A stretch of DNA of 38,097 nt from Longimicrobiales bacterium (GTDB lineage Bacteria; Gemmatimonadota; Gemmatimonadetes; Longimicrobiales; Gaopeijiaceae): assembly GCA_028822645.1 (NCBI GenBank), contig JAPKDG010000018.1:1-38097 (forward strand). Direction: 5' to 3'. A program made the translations under genes and the position numbers. Positions 8,741-17,900 of the stretch are shown here, piece by piece (within the stretch, counting starts at the first letter, position 1; the number at the start of each line of letters is the position of its first letter). The notes below the pieces were generated by a model that was not told the origin of the DNA, made no database searches, and worked only from the letters and a program-made list of their open reading frames with translations.

Positions 8741-9493
8741 TTAGGCTCTTGTCAAAACACGAGCGCCCTGACTCGTAAGAGCCACAGTATGTTCAAAATG
8801 GGCTGACAGAGAACGGTCCTGAGTAACGATCGTCCATTCGTCATCGGCTGTCACTATCTCAGCTGAGCCACAGGAAAGCATTGGCTCAATAGCCAGTACC
8901 ATCCCTTCCCTAAGCTGGATCCCATGCCCAGATTTTCCTAGATTTGGCACCTGAGGTTCTTCGTGAACATCGCGACCGATTCCATGTCCTACTAGATCTT
9001 TGATGATACTGTATTTCGTTCCTTCCACACAATTCATAACAGCCGCACCAATATCACCGATATAGCTATCTTTTGTTACTGTAGCCACTGCCCTATTCAG
9101 TGATTCCTCGGTCATGGAAAGTAATTCGCTAGTTTCCTTATCGATTTCTCCCACTGAGAAAGTCCAAGCTGAATCCGAACACCAACCATTCAGCTTCACC
9201 CCTACGTCAATGGAAAGTATATCACCCTCCATGAGCACCCTGTCTTTGTTAGGAATTCCATGGACCACTTCTTCATTTACGGAAACACAAACGCTTCCCG
9301 GAAACCCGTATAAACCTTTAAAAGCAGGTATTGCTCCCTTGTGTGACCGAATAAATGTCTCGGCGAAGGTGTCCAGATCGGCAGTATCTACTCCTGGAAC
9401 AACTAAAGATTTTATTTCTGCAAACAATTTTGCAATAATCAAACCACTATTAGCAATCATTTCGATTTCTTTTTCAGTCTTTAGGTGGATCAT
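8741..9493 (-). CDS. map: methionine aminopeptidase, type I
   Basis: About 250 residues; removes the initiator Met from nascent proteins when the second residue is small. All five metal ligands of the pita-bread fold are visible in their motifs: two Asp in LSIDVGVKLNGWCSDSAW, His in GHGIGRDVHEEP, Glu in VLAIEPML and Glu in HFEHTVAL. There is no N-terminal zinc-finger extension, so it is the short bacterial type I. ATG 9493 has GAGGG just upstream; a GTG at 9502 overlapping the adk stop would add three residues. It follows adk, the standard secY-adk-map order. Confidence 0.97.
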   Translation of the reverse strand: MIHLKTEKEIEMIANSGLIIAKLFAEIKSLVVPGVDTADLDTFAETFIRSHKGAIPAFKGLYGFPGSVCVSVNEEVVHGIPNKDRVLMEGDILSIDVGVKLNGWCSDSAWTFSVGEIDKETSELLSMTEESLNRAVATVTKDSYIGDIGAAVMNCVEGTKYSIIKDLVGHGIGRDVHEEPQVPNLGKSGHGIQLREGMVLAIEPMLSCGSAEIVTADDEWTIVTQDRSLSAHFEHTVALTSQGARVLTRA

Positions 9494-9498
9494 TTCCC

Positions 9499-10146
9499 TC
9501 ACATTCCCAAAGCTTGAAAAACAAGCTTTCTGACTTCACCAACATCTTTGTTCCCATCAACCCGACACACTTTAGCCCCCATCTGTTCATAATATCCGAT
9601 TACTGGTTCTGTTTCAGTCTTGTAGACCCCTAGGCGGCTGATCACGGTTTCCAACTTATCATCTGTCCGGTGGATCAGAGTAGAACCTTCTGTGTCACAT
9701 ATCCCAGAGGTTTCAGGAGGAGATGTGTGGACATTATAGATAGCATTACAGTCAGGACAAGATCGCCGGCCATTTATTCTTTCTACTAATGCTTGATCTT
9801 CTGCCTCAAGCACAATAAGAGTATCTATGCTATTTTCGAGCAAAGCTAGAATTTCAGTTAGTTCAGAGGCTTGAGCTTCTGTCCTCGGGAAGCCATCAAA
9901 GACCAAGTTCCCCTTGGAATAAAAATTTACTAAATGGTCTCTAACGAGAGCTACGATGAGGGCATCTGGAACCAAATGCCCTCGAGACATATACTTCTCA
10001 GCCTTGACTCCCAAGGTAGATCCTACTGTCACAGCTTCTCGAAGTAAGTCTCCTGTGACAATCCTGGTCCAACCAGGTTTAGATGTCAGGAATACACCTT
10101 GAGTTCCCTTTCCTACACCTGGAGGCCCTAGCAGAACCACGTTCAT
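9499..10146 (-). CDS. adk: adenylate kinase with zinc-type LID
   Basis: A 215-residue enzyme interconverting ATP + AMP and 2 ADP. The P-loop GPPGVGKGT is at residues 7-15, the AMP-binding TGDLLR at 31-36, and FDGFPRT at 83-89. The long LID domain (about 123-160) carries Cys130, Cys133 and Cys150, so it is the metal-binding form. The fourth ligand position, usually Cys or Asp, is Glu153 here (CDTEG). The gene follows secY by 30 nt and its stop is next to the map start. Confidence 0.97.
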   Translation of the reverse strand: MNVVLLGPPGVGKGTQGVFLTSKPGWTRIVTGDLLREAVTVGSTLGVKAEKYMSRGHLVPDALIVALVRDHLVNFYSKGNLVFDGFPRTEAQASELTEILALLENSIDTLIVLEAEDQALVERINGRRSCPDCNAIYNVHTSPPETSGICDTEGSTLIHRTDDKLETVISRLGVYKTETEPVIGYYEQMGAKVCRVDGNKDVGEVRKLVFQALGM

Positions 10147-10176
10147 TCTCTTGTCAGTCCTAATTTTCAGGCCGTA

Positions 10177-11490
10177 TTAACTGTACTGCGACCGGCCCCG
10201 CATCTTAACTCGACCTTTTTTCATAAAGCCATCGTAGTGACGCAGGAGAAGATGCTGTTGCGCTTGCTGGACCGTATCGAGTCCAACACCGACCACAATC
10301 AATAGGGCTGTGCCTCCAAAAAAGAAAGTTTGGATGCTGAAAAAGGAAATGATCCAGAAGGGGACTAAAGCAATGAAGGCTAGGTAGGCTGATCCGGGGA
10401 GTGTGACCCTAGTCAGGACTTTATCAATATATTCAGCCGTCCTGGCCCCAGGTTTCACTCCAGGTATGAAGGCTCCCTGCTTCTTAAGATTCTCAGACAG
10501 ATCGACTGGATTGAAAATGATTGCAGTGTAAAAATATGTGAAAAACATAATCAACAAAGCATAGCAGATATAATAAGTTGTTCCCGGCTGAAAAATATCG
10601 GCAATCATATCCAACATGCCACCTGTCTCACCGGCAAATTGAGCAATGGTTCCAGGAACCACGATGAAAGATTGGGCGAAAATGATTGGCATGACACCGG
10701 CAGAGTTAATACGCAACGGGACAAAGCTTTTTTGGCCCTCTCTGATCCTGCCACGCCCAACAACTTTGCGTGGAATCTGTACTGGAATTTTTCTCGATGC
10801 CATTGTCATAGCTACAACCGCTGCCGTTATCCCTACCAAAACCGCTACCAAAGCAACAAGGGTGAAGAGGCCGATTTGACCTGCCTGCCAAGATTCAAAT
10901 GTTCTGGCAGCACCAGCTGGAAATCCTTCGATAATAGAAAAGAATATCATGAGTGACATCCCATTACCTATTCCTCTTTCTGTGATCTGCTCTCCCAACC
11001 ACATAACAAAAATAGCACCAGCAGTCAAAGTGACTGTCGTAGTAAAATTGAAAATTAACCCTGGGTCTCTGATGGCCCCTGTACTTGTGAGAAAGGCTGC
11101 GTAACTAAACCCCTGAATCACACTCAAGAGCACTGTTACATACCTGGTCCATTGGGTTAATTTCTTCCTCCCCTCTTCACCTTCTTTCTGAAGCTTTTCT
11201 ACCGACGGTAAAACCGCCGCCAAAAGTTGGAACATGATACTGGCTGATATATACGGCATGATACCTAGAGCAAAAATAGTAGCACGACTAAGTCCGCCAC
11301 CTACGAACATATCGTAGATCCCCAGGATCCCACCTTGAAGTAGCCCAAACTGCTGTCTCAAGATTACGACATCCACACCTGGAACCGTTATATGGGCGCC
11401 AAACCTATAGATGAAGAGTACAAGGAGTGTGAAAAAAATCTTTTCTTTAAGTTCAGGAACACGAAATAGATTCGGTATAGGATTAGCCAC
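10177..11490 (-). CDS. secY: preprotein translocase subunit SecY
   Basis: A 437-residue channel subunit of the Sec translocon in the inner membrane. About ten hydrophobic segments are present, starting with IFFTLLVLFIYRFGAHITVPG, and the conserved GIMPYISASI, ITERGIGNGMSLMIF and KKQGAFIPGVKPG motifs are intact. The start is GTG at 11490, overlapping the end of rplO by 8 nt, with GAGG upstream. Its partner SecE is encoded at the other end of the block (36159-36374); SecG is not in the window. Confidence 0.98.
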   Translation of the reverse strand: MANPIPNLFRVPELKEKIFFTLLVLFIYRFGAHITVPGVDVVILRQQFGLLQGGILGIYDMFVGGGLSRATIFALGIMPYISASIMFQLLAAVLPSVEKLQKEGEEGRKKLTQWTRYVTVLLSVIQGFSYAAFLTSTGAIRDPGLIFNFTTTVTLTAGAIFVMWLGEQITERGIGNGMSLMIFFSIIEGFPAGAARTFESWQAGQIGLFTLVALVAVLVGITAAVVAMTMASRKIPVQIPRKVVGRGRIREGQKSFVPLRINSAGVMPIIFAQSFIVVPGTIAQFAGETGGMLDMIADIFQPGTTYYICYALLIMFFTYFYTAIIFNPVDLSENLKKQGAFIPGVKPGARTAEYIDKVLTRVTLPGSAYLAFIALVPFWIISFFSIQTFFFGGTALLIVVGVGLDTVQQAQQHLLLRHYDGFMKKGRVKMRGRSQYS

Positions 11491-11953
11491 CTTGCTGATC
11501 CTCTACATTTTTCCCAGTTACAATCACAGAGCCTCCTGCCGACTCTATTTTATTCACTGCCGTCTCACTAAATTTATGAGCCTTCACTGAATAGGCTTGA
11601 TCCAATTCACCGACACCCAAAATCTTCACTAGTCCTTTTGCTGACCTAATCAAGCCAGCTGCTTTCAAGCTTTCTCCATCGACATCCGTACTAGAAACCC
11701 GGCTGAGATCAGCCAAGTTTACTATCTGATAAACCTTTCTTTTAAGAGGAGTAAAGCCACGCTTGGGAATACGCCGGTGTAATGGCATCTGACCCCCCTC
11801 GAAACCTGCTCTAACCCTACCTCCACTGCGAGAATTCTGCCCTTTCTCACCCCTACCAGCAGTTTTTCCGTTCCCGGAACCAGGGCCTCTACCCTTTCTC
11901 TTTCCATTCCTAACTGACCCTGGTGACGGCCTAAGATTATGTAATTCAGCCAT
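11483..11953 (-). CDS. rplO: 50S ribosomal protein L15
   Basis: A 156-residue late-assembly L15. The glycine-rich basic N-terminal arm (about residues 10-55: KRKGRGPGSGNGKTAGRGEKGQ, GGRVRAGFEGGQMPLHRRIPKRGF) penetrates the 23S rRNA core, and the globular C-terminus ends with the typical A.SVKAHKFSETAVNKIESAGGS segment. The start ATG overlaps the rpmD stop as TGATG, and the gene end overlaps secY, so translation is likely coupled on both sides. Confidence 0.98.
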   Translation of the reverse strand: MAELHNLRPSPGSVRNGKRKGRGPGSGNGKTAGRGEKGQNSRSGGRVRAGFEGGQMPLHRRIPKRGFTPLKRKVYQIVNLADLSRVSSTDVDGESLKAAGLIRSAKGLVKILGVGELDQAYSVKAHKFSETAVNKIESAGGSVIVTGKNVEDQQGG

Positions 11954-12138
11954 CAGGAAATTTCCTCCACTCTAACCAGATGTGACACCTGCCGGACCAT
12001 ACCTCTAATTGCAGGATTGTCTTCATGCACCACGGTTTGTTGATGTTTTTTAAATCCTAAAGCCTCCAAAGTGCGTCTGTGTTTAAATTTTTTCCCCACA
12101 CCACTCCGCACTTGTGTAACGGATAATTTCTTAGCCAC
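11953..12138 (-). CDS. rpmD: 50S ribosomal protein L30
   Basis: A 61-residue L30 with the usual [29 protein letters not shown] opening and the conserved [19 protein letters not shown] end. The start is GTG at 12138, inside the last codons of rpsE (8-nt overlap), and its stop overlaps the rplO start. The position between rpsE and rplO is the normal one in the spc operon. Confidence 0.96.
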   Translation of the reverse strand: MAKKLSVTQVRSGVGKKFKHRRTLEALGFKKHQQTVVHEDNPAIRGMVRQVSHLVRVEEIS

Positions 12139-12667
12139 GTTCTCTCTCCTTCCCGAGAATCAATTCCACAGGAACTCCTCTTTCTCTCGCTGCCTGTTGA
12201 GCCGTGACAAGATTGGTCAATCCATTCATGGTAGCTCTCACCACATTAATAGGATTATTGCTTCCTAGACTTTTAGTTAGGATATCTTTGACCCCAGCAG
12301 CTTCAAGGACAGACCTTACTGGCCCACCTGCAATCACACCTGTTCCAGGAGATGCAGGCCGCAACACTACGCGACCAGCCCCCCATTTTCCCACAATTTC
12401 GTGAGGTATAGTACCATTCTGAATAGACACTTCCACCAATTCCTTACGTCCTCGTTCAAAAGCTTTACGTATAGCCTCTGAAACTTCGTTGGCTTTAGCT
12501 AAGCCTATTCCTACTCTACCTTTTTGATCGCCTACCGACACCAATGCTGAAAAGGAAAATCTCCGACCTCCTTTCACAACTTTTGCCACCCTGTTGATGT
12601 GAATGACTTTTTCGGTGAATTCAGAATCGCGTTTATCATCTCTTTTTCTTCTATCATTTTTAGCCAC
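12131..12667 (-). CDS. rpsE: 30S ribosomal protein S5
   Basis: A 178-residue S5 that takes part in translational fidelity and mRNA unwinding. The double-stranded-RNA-binding-like domain ([42 protein letters not shown]) and the C-terminal domain with [19 protein letters not shown] are complete. The start is GTG at 12667, sharing a base with the rplR stop (TAGTG), with GGAGGG about 11 nt upstream. Nothing is unusual at the VKGGRRF loop, where resistance changes are known in other species. Confidence 0.98.
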   Translation of the reverse strand: MAKNDRRKRDDKRDSEFTEKVIHINRVAKVVKGGRRFSFSALVSVGDQKGRVGIGLAKANEVSEAIRKAFERGRKELVEVSIQNGTIPHEIVGKWGAGRVVLRPASPGTGVIAGGPVRSVLEAAGVKDILTKSLGSNNPINVVRATMNGLTNLVTAQQAARERGVPVELILGKERERG

Positions 12668-13050
12668 TAGAATTTCAACCCTCCCTCACGTGCCCCTTCA
12701 GCAAAAGCCATCACTCTTCCGTGGTACTTGTATCCGCCTCTATCAAATACAACTGTTTCGATTCCTTTTCCAGTTGCCTGTTCAGCCAATAAAAGTCCCG
12801 CCGCTCGAGCTTGCTCAAGTTTCACATTCTGTTTTTCCGTCTCAAAGTTATCCAAGGCCTGACTAAGAGTTGACAATCCTACCACAGTGTGGCCAAGATC
12901 GTCGTTCACAATTTGTCCCTCCAAGTTTCGAAGAGAACGGAAAACTACCAACCGCGGACGCTCAGTAGTACCCCAAATCTTCTTCCTGATTCGCGAATGC
13001 CTCTTCAGTCTCCTGCCAGTTTTATTTTTATTTGTAGCATTTGTTTTCAT
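12667..13050 (-). CDS. rplR: 50S ribosomal protein L18
   Basis: A 127-residue L18 that binds 5S r[35 protein letters not shown] and the C-terminal [26 protein letters not shown] are diagnostic. I start at ATG 13050 ([10 protein letters not shown]); the reading frame stays open another 52 codons upstream but that part lies within rplF and has no family similarity. The AGGGG upstream is rather far from the ATG, so initiation may depend on termination at rplF 16 nt before. Confidence 0.97.
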   Translation of the reverse strand: MKTNATNKNKTGRRLKRHSRIRKKIWGTTERPRLVVFRSLRNLEGQIVNDDLGHTVVGLSTLSQALDNFETEKQNVKLEQARAAGLLLAEQATGKGIETVVFDRGGYKYHGRVMAFAEGAREGGLKF

Positions 13051-13066
13051 AATTTTTAGTTGCCCC

Positions 13067-13606
13067 TTAAGACCCAGCCGTCTTACCAGCTTTTCTACGT
13101 ACATGCTCCCCTTGATACCTAATTCCTTTACCCTTATAAGGCTCTGGTGGGCGAAAAGCTCGGATCTCAGCTGCAGTTTGTCCGACAGCTTGCTTGTCCA
13201 CACCATCTATTACGATAGTGGTCTGATCCGGCAAATCTATATTGATCCCCTCTGGAGCAGGATAGTCAATAGTATGGGAGAATCCCAAGTTTAGTAGCAA
13301 ACCAGATCCCTTTTTTTCAGCACGATATCCTACACCCTGAATTTCAAGTGTTTTCTGGAAACCCTTATCTACACCCTCAATCATATTCGCTATCAGTGCT
13401 CTGACTAAGCCGTGAAGGGCTCTGTCCTTAGCTTCATCAGACGATCTACTAACGTTAACCACACCTTCATCAACACCTACCCTTATCCCAGGGTTAATGT
13501 TCAATTTCATTTCACCTTTTGGCCCTTTTACAGAAATTCCGCTTTCTTGCAATACCACATCCACTCCAGCAGGAACTTCGATGGGCTGTTTTCCAATCCG
13601 AGACAT
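13067..13606 (-). CDS. rplF: 50S ribosomal protein L6
   Basis: A 179-residue L6 located near the factor-binding centre of the large subunit. It has the two repeated domains: MSRIGKQPIEVPAGV and VKGPKGEM in the first, and GVGYRAEKKGSGLLLNLGFSH with the C-terminal PPEPYKGKGIRYQGEHVRRKAGKTA in the second. The length matches the family. It follows rpsH by 32 nt. Confidence 0.98.
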   Translation of the reverse strand: MSRIGKQPIEVPAGVDVVLQESGISVKGPKGEMKLNINPGIRVGVDEGVVNVSRSSDEAKDRALHGLVRALIANMIEGVDKGFQKTLEIQGVGYRAEKKGSGLLLNLGFSHTIDYPAPEGINIDLPDQTTIVIDGVDKQAVGQTAAEIRAFRPPEPYKGKGIRYQGEHVRRKAGKTAGS

Positions 13607-13638
13607 TATCGCTGTCCTTTATCTTCTTTCTTAAGTCC

Positions 13639-14031
13639 TTACCACACCATTGCCATCATTTCACCACCCACACCCTCTTTCTTCGCCGACCTATCAGACA
13701 TCAACCCCTTCGAAGTAGACAAGATTATCAATCCTAGCCCATTACGGACCCTAGGAATCTCATCGGCCTCTACATAACGACGTTGACCAGGCCTAGAGAC
13801 CCTTTCCAAATGTCGAATTACTGGACTTCCTTCGTGGTACTTAAGGTACACACGTAAAAGTCCAAATTTTCCATCATTCAGAACCTTAAAGTCGTAAACG
13901 AAGAAACTTTCTTTCAACAACTGTGCTACTTCTTTTTTTAGTTTAGAAACCGGTATATCAACCCACTTGTGTCCGGCGTGTCCCGCATTCCGGATCCGAG
14001 TGAGCATATCGGCTACTGGATCAGTCATCAT
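13639..14031 (-). CDS. rpsH: 30S ribosomal protein S8
   Basis: A 130-residue S8, a primary 16S-binding protein that in E. coli also represses the spc operon by binding near the rplE start. MTDPVADMLTRIRNAG and the C-terminal GLGLIILSTSKGLMSDRSAKKEGVGGE are typical. Two tandem ATG codons (14031 and 14028) are possible starts. It lies 15 nt after rpsN. I could not recognise an S8-like operator before rplE by eye. Confidence 0.97.
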   Translation of the reverse strand: MMTDPVADMLTRIRNAGHAGHKWVDIPVSKLKKEVAQLLKESFFVYDFKVLNDGKFGLLRVYLKYHEGSPVIRHLERVSRPGQRRYVEADEIPRVRNGLGLIILSTSKGLMSDRSAKKEGVGGEMMAMVW

Positions 14032-14046
14032 ATCTTTATCTTCCCT

Positions 14047-14232
14047 TTACCAACTGGATTTTCGGACACCAGGGATCTCTCCCCGTAGTGCCTTCTGTCG
14101 GAAGCAAATCCGACACAATCCAAATTTTCTAATGAAAGCCCGCGGACGTCCGCATCGCTGACATCGATTACGATGCCGCCCAGCATACTTTTGAGGGCCA
14201 TTATTCCTTTCAATCAGAGCCTGTCTGGCCAT
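14047..14232 (-). CDS. rpsN: 30S ribosomal protein S14, zinc type (S14Z)
   Basis: A 61-residue short S14 with two CxxC pairs (Cys24/Cys27 and Cys40/Cys43) that bind zinc, and the [18 protein letters not shown] core. This short type replaces the longer cysteine-free S14 seen in enterobacteria. It starts 9 nt after rplE in the standard spc position. Another open frame in the same stretch has no family similarity and is ignored. Confidence 0.97.
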   Translation of the reverse strand: MARQALIERNNGPQKYAGRHRNRCQRCGRPRAFIRKFGLCRICFRQKALRGEIPGVRKSSW

Positions 14233-14241
14233 TAAATCCCC

Positions 14242-14817
14242 TTAGTTTACCGCTTGTCCTACTTGAATTGGGATTTCTCCTCTAAAGGGAAAGCCCATCT
14301 CTCGTAGTAAAGCAAGCGCTTCTTCATCTGTGTCTGCAGTCGTCACAACAGTGATATTCATTCCATGGATTTGACCAACTTTGTCGAAGTCAATCTCCGG
14401 AAAAATGATTTGTTCTTTTATCCCCATTGTGAAATTTCCACTCCCATCAAAAGAACGTGCAGTCAGCCCTCTAAAATCACGGATACGTGGTATAGCCACG
14501 CTGACTAAACGATCTAGAAATTCGTACATCCTACTCCTCCTAAGAGTAACGGTTGCACCAATCGGCATTCCCTCACGAAGATGAAAATTTGCAATAGATC
14601 TCCGAGCTTTGGTGACCATGGCCTTTTGACCAGTAATGACTCCCAGCTCTTCCACAACAGCTGTCAACAGCTTTGCATTCTTCGCAGCCTCACCCACCCC
14701 CACATTCATTACCACTTTTTCAATCCTGGGAATCTGGTTGGGATTAGTCCAATTAAATTTCTCCGCCAACTGAGGGCGGGCATGCATTTTGTAATGTTTA
14801 AATAATCTAGATTCCAT
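14242..14817 (-). CDS. rplE: 50S ribosomal protein L5
   Basis: A 191-residue L5, which carries 5S rRNA into the central protuberance and touches the P-site t[62 protein letters not shown] and the C-terminal [24 protein letters not shown] are all as expected. The ATG at 14817 follows the rplX stop by 20 nt. The N-terminus ([20 protein letters not shown]) is slightly longer than the shortest family members. Confidence 0.98.
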   Translation of the reverse strand: MESRLFKHYKMHARPQLAEKFNWTNPNQIPRIEKVVMNVGVGEAAKNAKLLTAVVEELGVITGQKAMVTKARRSIANFHLREGMPIGATVTLRRSRMYEFLDRLVSVAIPRIRDFRGLTARSFDGSGNFTMGIKEQIIFPEIDFDKVGQIHGMNITVVTTADTDEEALALLREMGFPFRGEIPIQVGQAVN

Positions 14818-14837
14818 TATTAATCTCTAAACCCCGA

Positions 14838-15179
14838 CTATGCTTTCGGAATTGGGTTGCCTGTCTTAACTGAAATTCTTTCTTTGCGACCATCATCTCC
14901 GACTCTGATACGAATCCTTGTAGGCTTATCCTCGTTGGGATCCAGTAACATCACGTTAGAAGCATGGATCGGAGCCTCAAAACTTATAATACCCCCATCT
15001 GGGTTTGCTTCAGTCGGACGCTGATGACGCTTACGCATATTCACGCCTTCAACTACGACTCTACCCTTCTCAGGTAGTACAGCTGAGACCGTACCTTCCA
15101 TATCTCGGTAATTACCCCTAATCACTCTTACACGATCACCCTTTACAATTCTTAGACTGCCGGCCCTAGGAGTCTTCAC
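14838..15179 (-). CDS. rplX: 50S ribosomal protein L24
   Basis: A 113-residue L24, an assembly initiator near the tunnel exit. The KOW motif [35 protein letters not shown] is at about residues 14-48, followed by the conserved [29 protein letters not shown]. The start is GTG at 15179, overlapping the rplN stop (TTGTGA), with GGAGG 4 nt upstream. No later in-frame ATG would keep the KOW domain whole. Confidence 0.97.
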   Translation of the reverse strand: MKTPRAGSLRIVKGDRVRVIRGNYRDMEGTVSAVLPEKGRVVVEGVNMRKRHQRPTEANPDGGIISFEAPIHASNVMLLDPNEDKPTRIRIRVGDDGRKERISVKTGNPIPKA

Positions 15180-15544
15180 AATACCTCCGGAGCCAAGGAT
15201 ACAATTTTCATATACCGTTTATCCCTTAATTCTCGACCAACGGGTCCAAATATCCGTGTTCCAGTTGGCTCCCCATTTTCTTTTATCAAAACAGCAGCGT
15301 TTTCATCAAAACGAATGTAAGTCCCGTCTTTTCGACGTACCTCTTTCGCCGTCCTAACAACCACCGCCTTCACCACTTCACCTTTCTTTATAGGAGAGTT
15401 TGGAATGGCATCCTTTATGGTCACGACGATCATATCGCCCACACTCGCATACCTTCTCCTAGAACCGCCGAGAACTCGGATACAAAGTGCCTTCTTTGCT
15501 CCGGAATTATCGGCAATTTTCAAAGTCGATTCTTGTTGTATCAT
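15176..15544 (-). CDS. rplN: 50S ribosomal protein L14
   Basis: A 122-residue L14, exactly the usual family length, which forms an intersubunit bridge. [42 protein letters not shown] and the C-terminal [24 protein letters not shown] are diagnostic. ATG 15544 is chosen because MIQQ is the classic start and GAGG lies upstream; ten more codons open upstream have no family match. It overlaps rplX by 4 nt. Confidence 0.98.
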   Translation of the reverse strand: MIQQESTLKIADNSGAKKALCIRVLGGSRRRYASVGDMIVVTIKDAIPNSPIKKGEVVKAVVVRTAKEVRRKDGTYIRFDENAAVLIKENGEPTGTRIFGPVGRELRDKRYMKIVSLAPEVL

Positions 15545-15607
15545 CTGCTGGCCCTCACCTGCCCAGACCAGCAAGCGGGATAATCGTAATTTTTAATCAT
15601 TTTATTG

Positions 15608-15874
15608 CTAATTCTCCACCCGTTCTAAAACCCGCCATCTTTTTGTTTTAGAGAGAGGACGTGTTTCCATGATCCGAACCAGATCGCCGACGCGATATTC
15701 ATTGTTTTCATCATGGACTTGATATTTTTTTGTGCGTTTTATCTGCTTTGTATACAGAGGGTGAGCAAATTGTCGCTCCACCTGTACCGTCACCGTCTTA
15801 TTGCTCCTATCTGAAGTGACAACTCCAGATCTTATCTTACGATTTTTCCTTTCAGTTACAGCAATTTCCTTCAT
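15608..15874 (-). CDS. rpsQ: 30S ribosomal protein S17
   Basis: An 88-residue S17, a primary 16S-binding OB-fold protein. [46 protein letters not shown] and [22 protein letters not shown] are textbook family motifs. The ATG overlaps the rpmC stop (ATGA), so the two are probably translationally coupled. A 63-nt gap follows before rplN. Confidence 0.98.
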   Translation of the reverse strand: MKEIAVTERKNRKIRSGVVTSDRSNKTVTVQVERQFAHPLYTKQIKRTKKYQVHDENNEYRVGDLVRIMETRPLSKTKRWRVLERVEN

Positions 15875-16089
15875 GACATACCATCCTTCTCAGATCTTGT
15901 ATCGATCTGGCGTTCCCTAAGTACGGTTTGTAGCCGAGCCGAGTCCCGCCGCATCTTTTGAATTAATTTGGGATTATCTAGTGTCATCGTCGCCGCCTGG
16001 AACCGCAACCGAAACTGCTGTTCTTTGATCTCTTCAAGGCGATCAGTGATCTCAACATTATCCCATTCACGTATTTCTGAAACTTTCAT
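15871..16089 (-). CDS. rpmC: 50S ribosomal protein L29
   Basis: A 72-residue all-helical L29 at the tunnel exit, part of the docking site for trigger factor and SRP. It has the typical KVSEIREW start, an [22 protein letters not shown] segment at about 19-40, and [15 protein letters not shown]. It sits between rplP (12 nt) and rpsQ (overlap), its normal place. Confidence 0.96.
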   Translation of the reverse strand: MKVSEIREWDNVEITDRLEEIKEQQFRLRFQAATMTLDNPKLIQKMRRDSARLQTVLRERQIDTRSEKDGMS

Positions 16090-16101
16090 GATTGTCTCTA
16101 C

Positions 16102-16524
16102 CTACCCTAGTAATTGATCTGCTCTAGCAACAAAGCGAGTTGCCACAGGAAGCTTTGCAGAAGCCAATTCCATGGCCCGCTCAGCAATATCAGCTGTAAC
16201 CCCCTCTATCTCAAACATCATCCTTCCAGGCTTGACAACGGCCACCCAACCTTCTGGGTTTCCTTTTCCTTTTCCCATACGGGTTTCTGCTGGTTTGGAT
16301 GTAATCGGTTTGTCCGGAAAAATCCTGATCCACACTTTACCACCACGCTTAATGTGGCGAGTCATAGCCACACGAGCAGATTCAATCTGTCGATTGGAAA
16401 TCCATCCACATTCAGTTGACTGCAAACCAAATTGGCCAAATGAGACTTTATTCCCTCTTTGAGACTTTCCACGCATACGTCCCTTATGCGTCTTGCGATG
16501 TTTGACTCTCTTAGGCGCTAGCAT
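16102..16524 (-). CDS. rplP: 50S ribosomal protein L16
   Basis: A 140-residue L16, needed late in assembly to shape the A-site and peptidyl-transferase region. [34 protein letters not shown], the conserved [34 protein letters not shown] and [14 protein letters not shown] are present. It follows rpsC by 3 nt. The length and motifs are ordinary. Confidence 0.98.
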   Translation of the reverse strand: MLAPKRVKHRKTHKGRMRGKSQRGNKVSFGQFGLQSTECGWISNRQIESARVAMTRHIKRGGKVWIRIFPDKPITSKPAETRMGKGKGNPEGWVAVVKPGRMMFEIEGVTADIAERAMELASAKLPVATRFVARADQLLG

Positions 16525-16527
16525 TTC

Positions 16528-17199
16528 TTAAGCTTTCCCTCCAGAACCCGTAGAGTAGGTGAGGCCTCTCCGTTCTTCAACTACTTCTCCACTAAAAATC
16601 CAAACCTTCACTCCAACGGTCCCATAACTTGTAGCCGCTGGAACGTCCGCATAATCTATATCAGCCCTTAGCGTGTGTAGAGGCACTCTCCCTTCATTAT
16701 ACCCTTCTGTCCTTGCTATTTCTGCTCCCCCCAACCTTCCAGCACACTGAATCTTAATCCCCAAAGCTCCAGCCCTCATTGCCGACTGAATTGCACGTTT
16801 CATAGCCCGGCGAAAGGAAATGCGTTCCTTGAGTTGATGGGCAACGTTCTCTGCCACCAACCGAGCATCTACCTCTGGGGTTCTTATCTCCTCAACGTTG
16901 ACGGATACCTCTGTATCTACAACGAGGGCCAGCTCATCGCGAAGCTTATCTACTTCCGATCCTCTTTTGCCGATCACAACCCCGGGACGGGCAGTATAAA
17001 GAGTGACTACGGTCTTGGAAGGTTTTCTCTCTATTTTTACTTTCGACAAAGCCGCATGTGCCAACCTTCTATGCAGATACGTCCTAAGTGTGTCGTCGGC
17101 CTTTAGTAGCTCTGAAAAATCACCTTCGGCATACCACGTAGAGTTCCAATCCTTCACTATCCCGAGGCGAAATCCAATCGGGTGCGTTTTCTGTCCCAT
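16528..17199 (-). CDS. rpsC: 30S ribosomal protein S3
   Basis: About 223 residues; S3 lies at the mRNA entry channel. [21 protein letters not shown] at the N-terminus, the KH domain with [19 protein letters not shown], and the C-terminal [37 protein letters not shown] with [10 protein letters not shown] are intact. ATG 17199 is preferred, with GAGG 7 nt upstream. The in-frame TTG at 17205 would overlap the rplV stop and add two residues. Confidence 0.98.
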   Translation of the reverse strand: MGQKTHPIGFRLGIVKDWNSTWYAEGDFSELLKADDTLRTYLHRRLAHAALSKVKIERKPSKTVVTLYTARPGVVIGKRGSEVDKLRDELALVVDTEVSVNVEEIRTPEVDARLVAENVAHQLKERISFRRAMKRAIQSAMRAGALGIKIQCAGRLGGAEIARTEGYNEGRVPLHTLRADIDYADVPAATSYGTVGVKVWIFSGEVVEERRGLTYSTGSGGKA

Positions 17200-17201
17200 T
17201 A

Positions 17202-17552
17202 TCAATCCTCGGTGTTTACAATGACAGTTATATGACTAGTTCTTCTTCGCCTCGGTGAACCCTTACCCATAGCTGACGCTCTCCATCTCTTGTAAGTCGG
17301 GCCTTCGTCCACGAACACGGTCTCAACACGCAATTCGTCCACGTCTAAAACTTCACCGGCACCCCTGGCCTTGTCCTGGGCGTTAGCCACTGCCGACCGA
17401 AGAGTTTTCCCCACTGGCTCAGCTGCAAATTTAGTAGAAAACTCCAAAATCGCATAGGCCTCATTGACCCACTTGCCACGAATTTGGTCTACGACCAAAC
17501 GAACCTTTCTGGGACTCATCCTAACCATACGAGCAATCGCTTTAGCTTCCAT
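17202..17552 (-). CDS. rplV: 50S ribosomal protein L22
   Basis: A 116-residue L22 whose beta-hairpin lines the exit tunnel. [29 protein letters not shown] and the hairpin region [32 protein letters not shown] are present and normal at positions where macrolide-resistance changes occur elsewhere. ATG 17552 is chosen because GGAG sits 9 nt upstream and MEAKA is the classic start; GTG 17567, overlapping the rpsS stop, would add five residues. Confidence 0.97.
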   Translation of the reverse strand: MEAKAIARMVRMSPRKVRLVVDQIRGKWVNEAYAILEFSTKFAAEPVGKTLRSAVANAQDKARGAGEVLDVDELRVETVFVDEGPTYKRWRASAMGKGSPRRRRTSHITVIVNTED

Positions 17553-17566
17553 TTTTGAATTCTCCA

Positions 17567-17854
17567 CTAACCGATCGAAGACCGCTTGTCGGCGAGCTTC
17601 CCACTATGACCTCTAAACATTCGTGTGGGAGAGAATTCGCCTAACTTGTGGCCTACCATGTTCTCAGTAATAAAAACAGGAATAAATTTGTTGCCGTTGT
17701 GCACAGCTAGCGTATGTCCAACGAATTCTGGAGAAATAGTGCAAGCTCTAGCCCAGGTCTTAACAACCTTCTTGGAGCCACTACTATTCATTGCTTCGAC
17801 CTTTTCCAAGAGCCCTTGATCTATGTAAGGGCCTTTTTTTACGCTACGTGCCAT
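17567..17854 (-). CDS. rpsS: 30S ribosomal protein S19
   Basis: A 95-residue S19 in the 30S head. [71 protein letters not shown] and [11 protein letters not shown] are diagnostic. It follows rplB by 46 nt, in the standard rplB-rpsS-rplV order. Confidence 0.98.
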   Translation of the reverse strand: MARSVKKGPYIDQGLLEKVEAMNSSGSKKVVKTWARACTISPEFVGHTLAVHNGNKFIPVFITENMVGHKLGEFSPTRMFRGHSGKLADKRSSIG

Positions 17855-17900
17855 ATAATCAACCTTTCTATTTCTTGTGTAGATTCCAAGTAGCTATACA

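Noticed and set aside
13051-13206. Longer rplR starting at 13206
   Set aside because: The added 52 codons lie inside rplF and have no L18 similarity.
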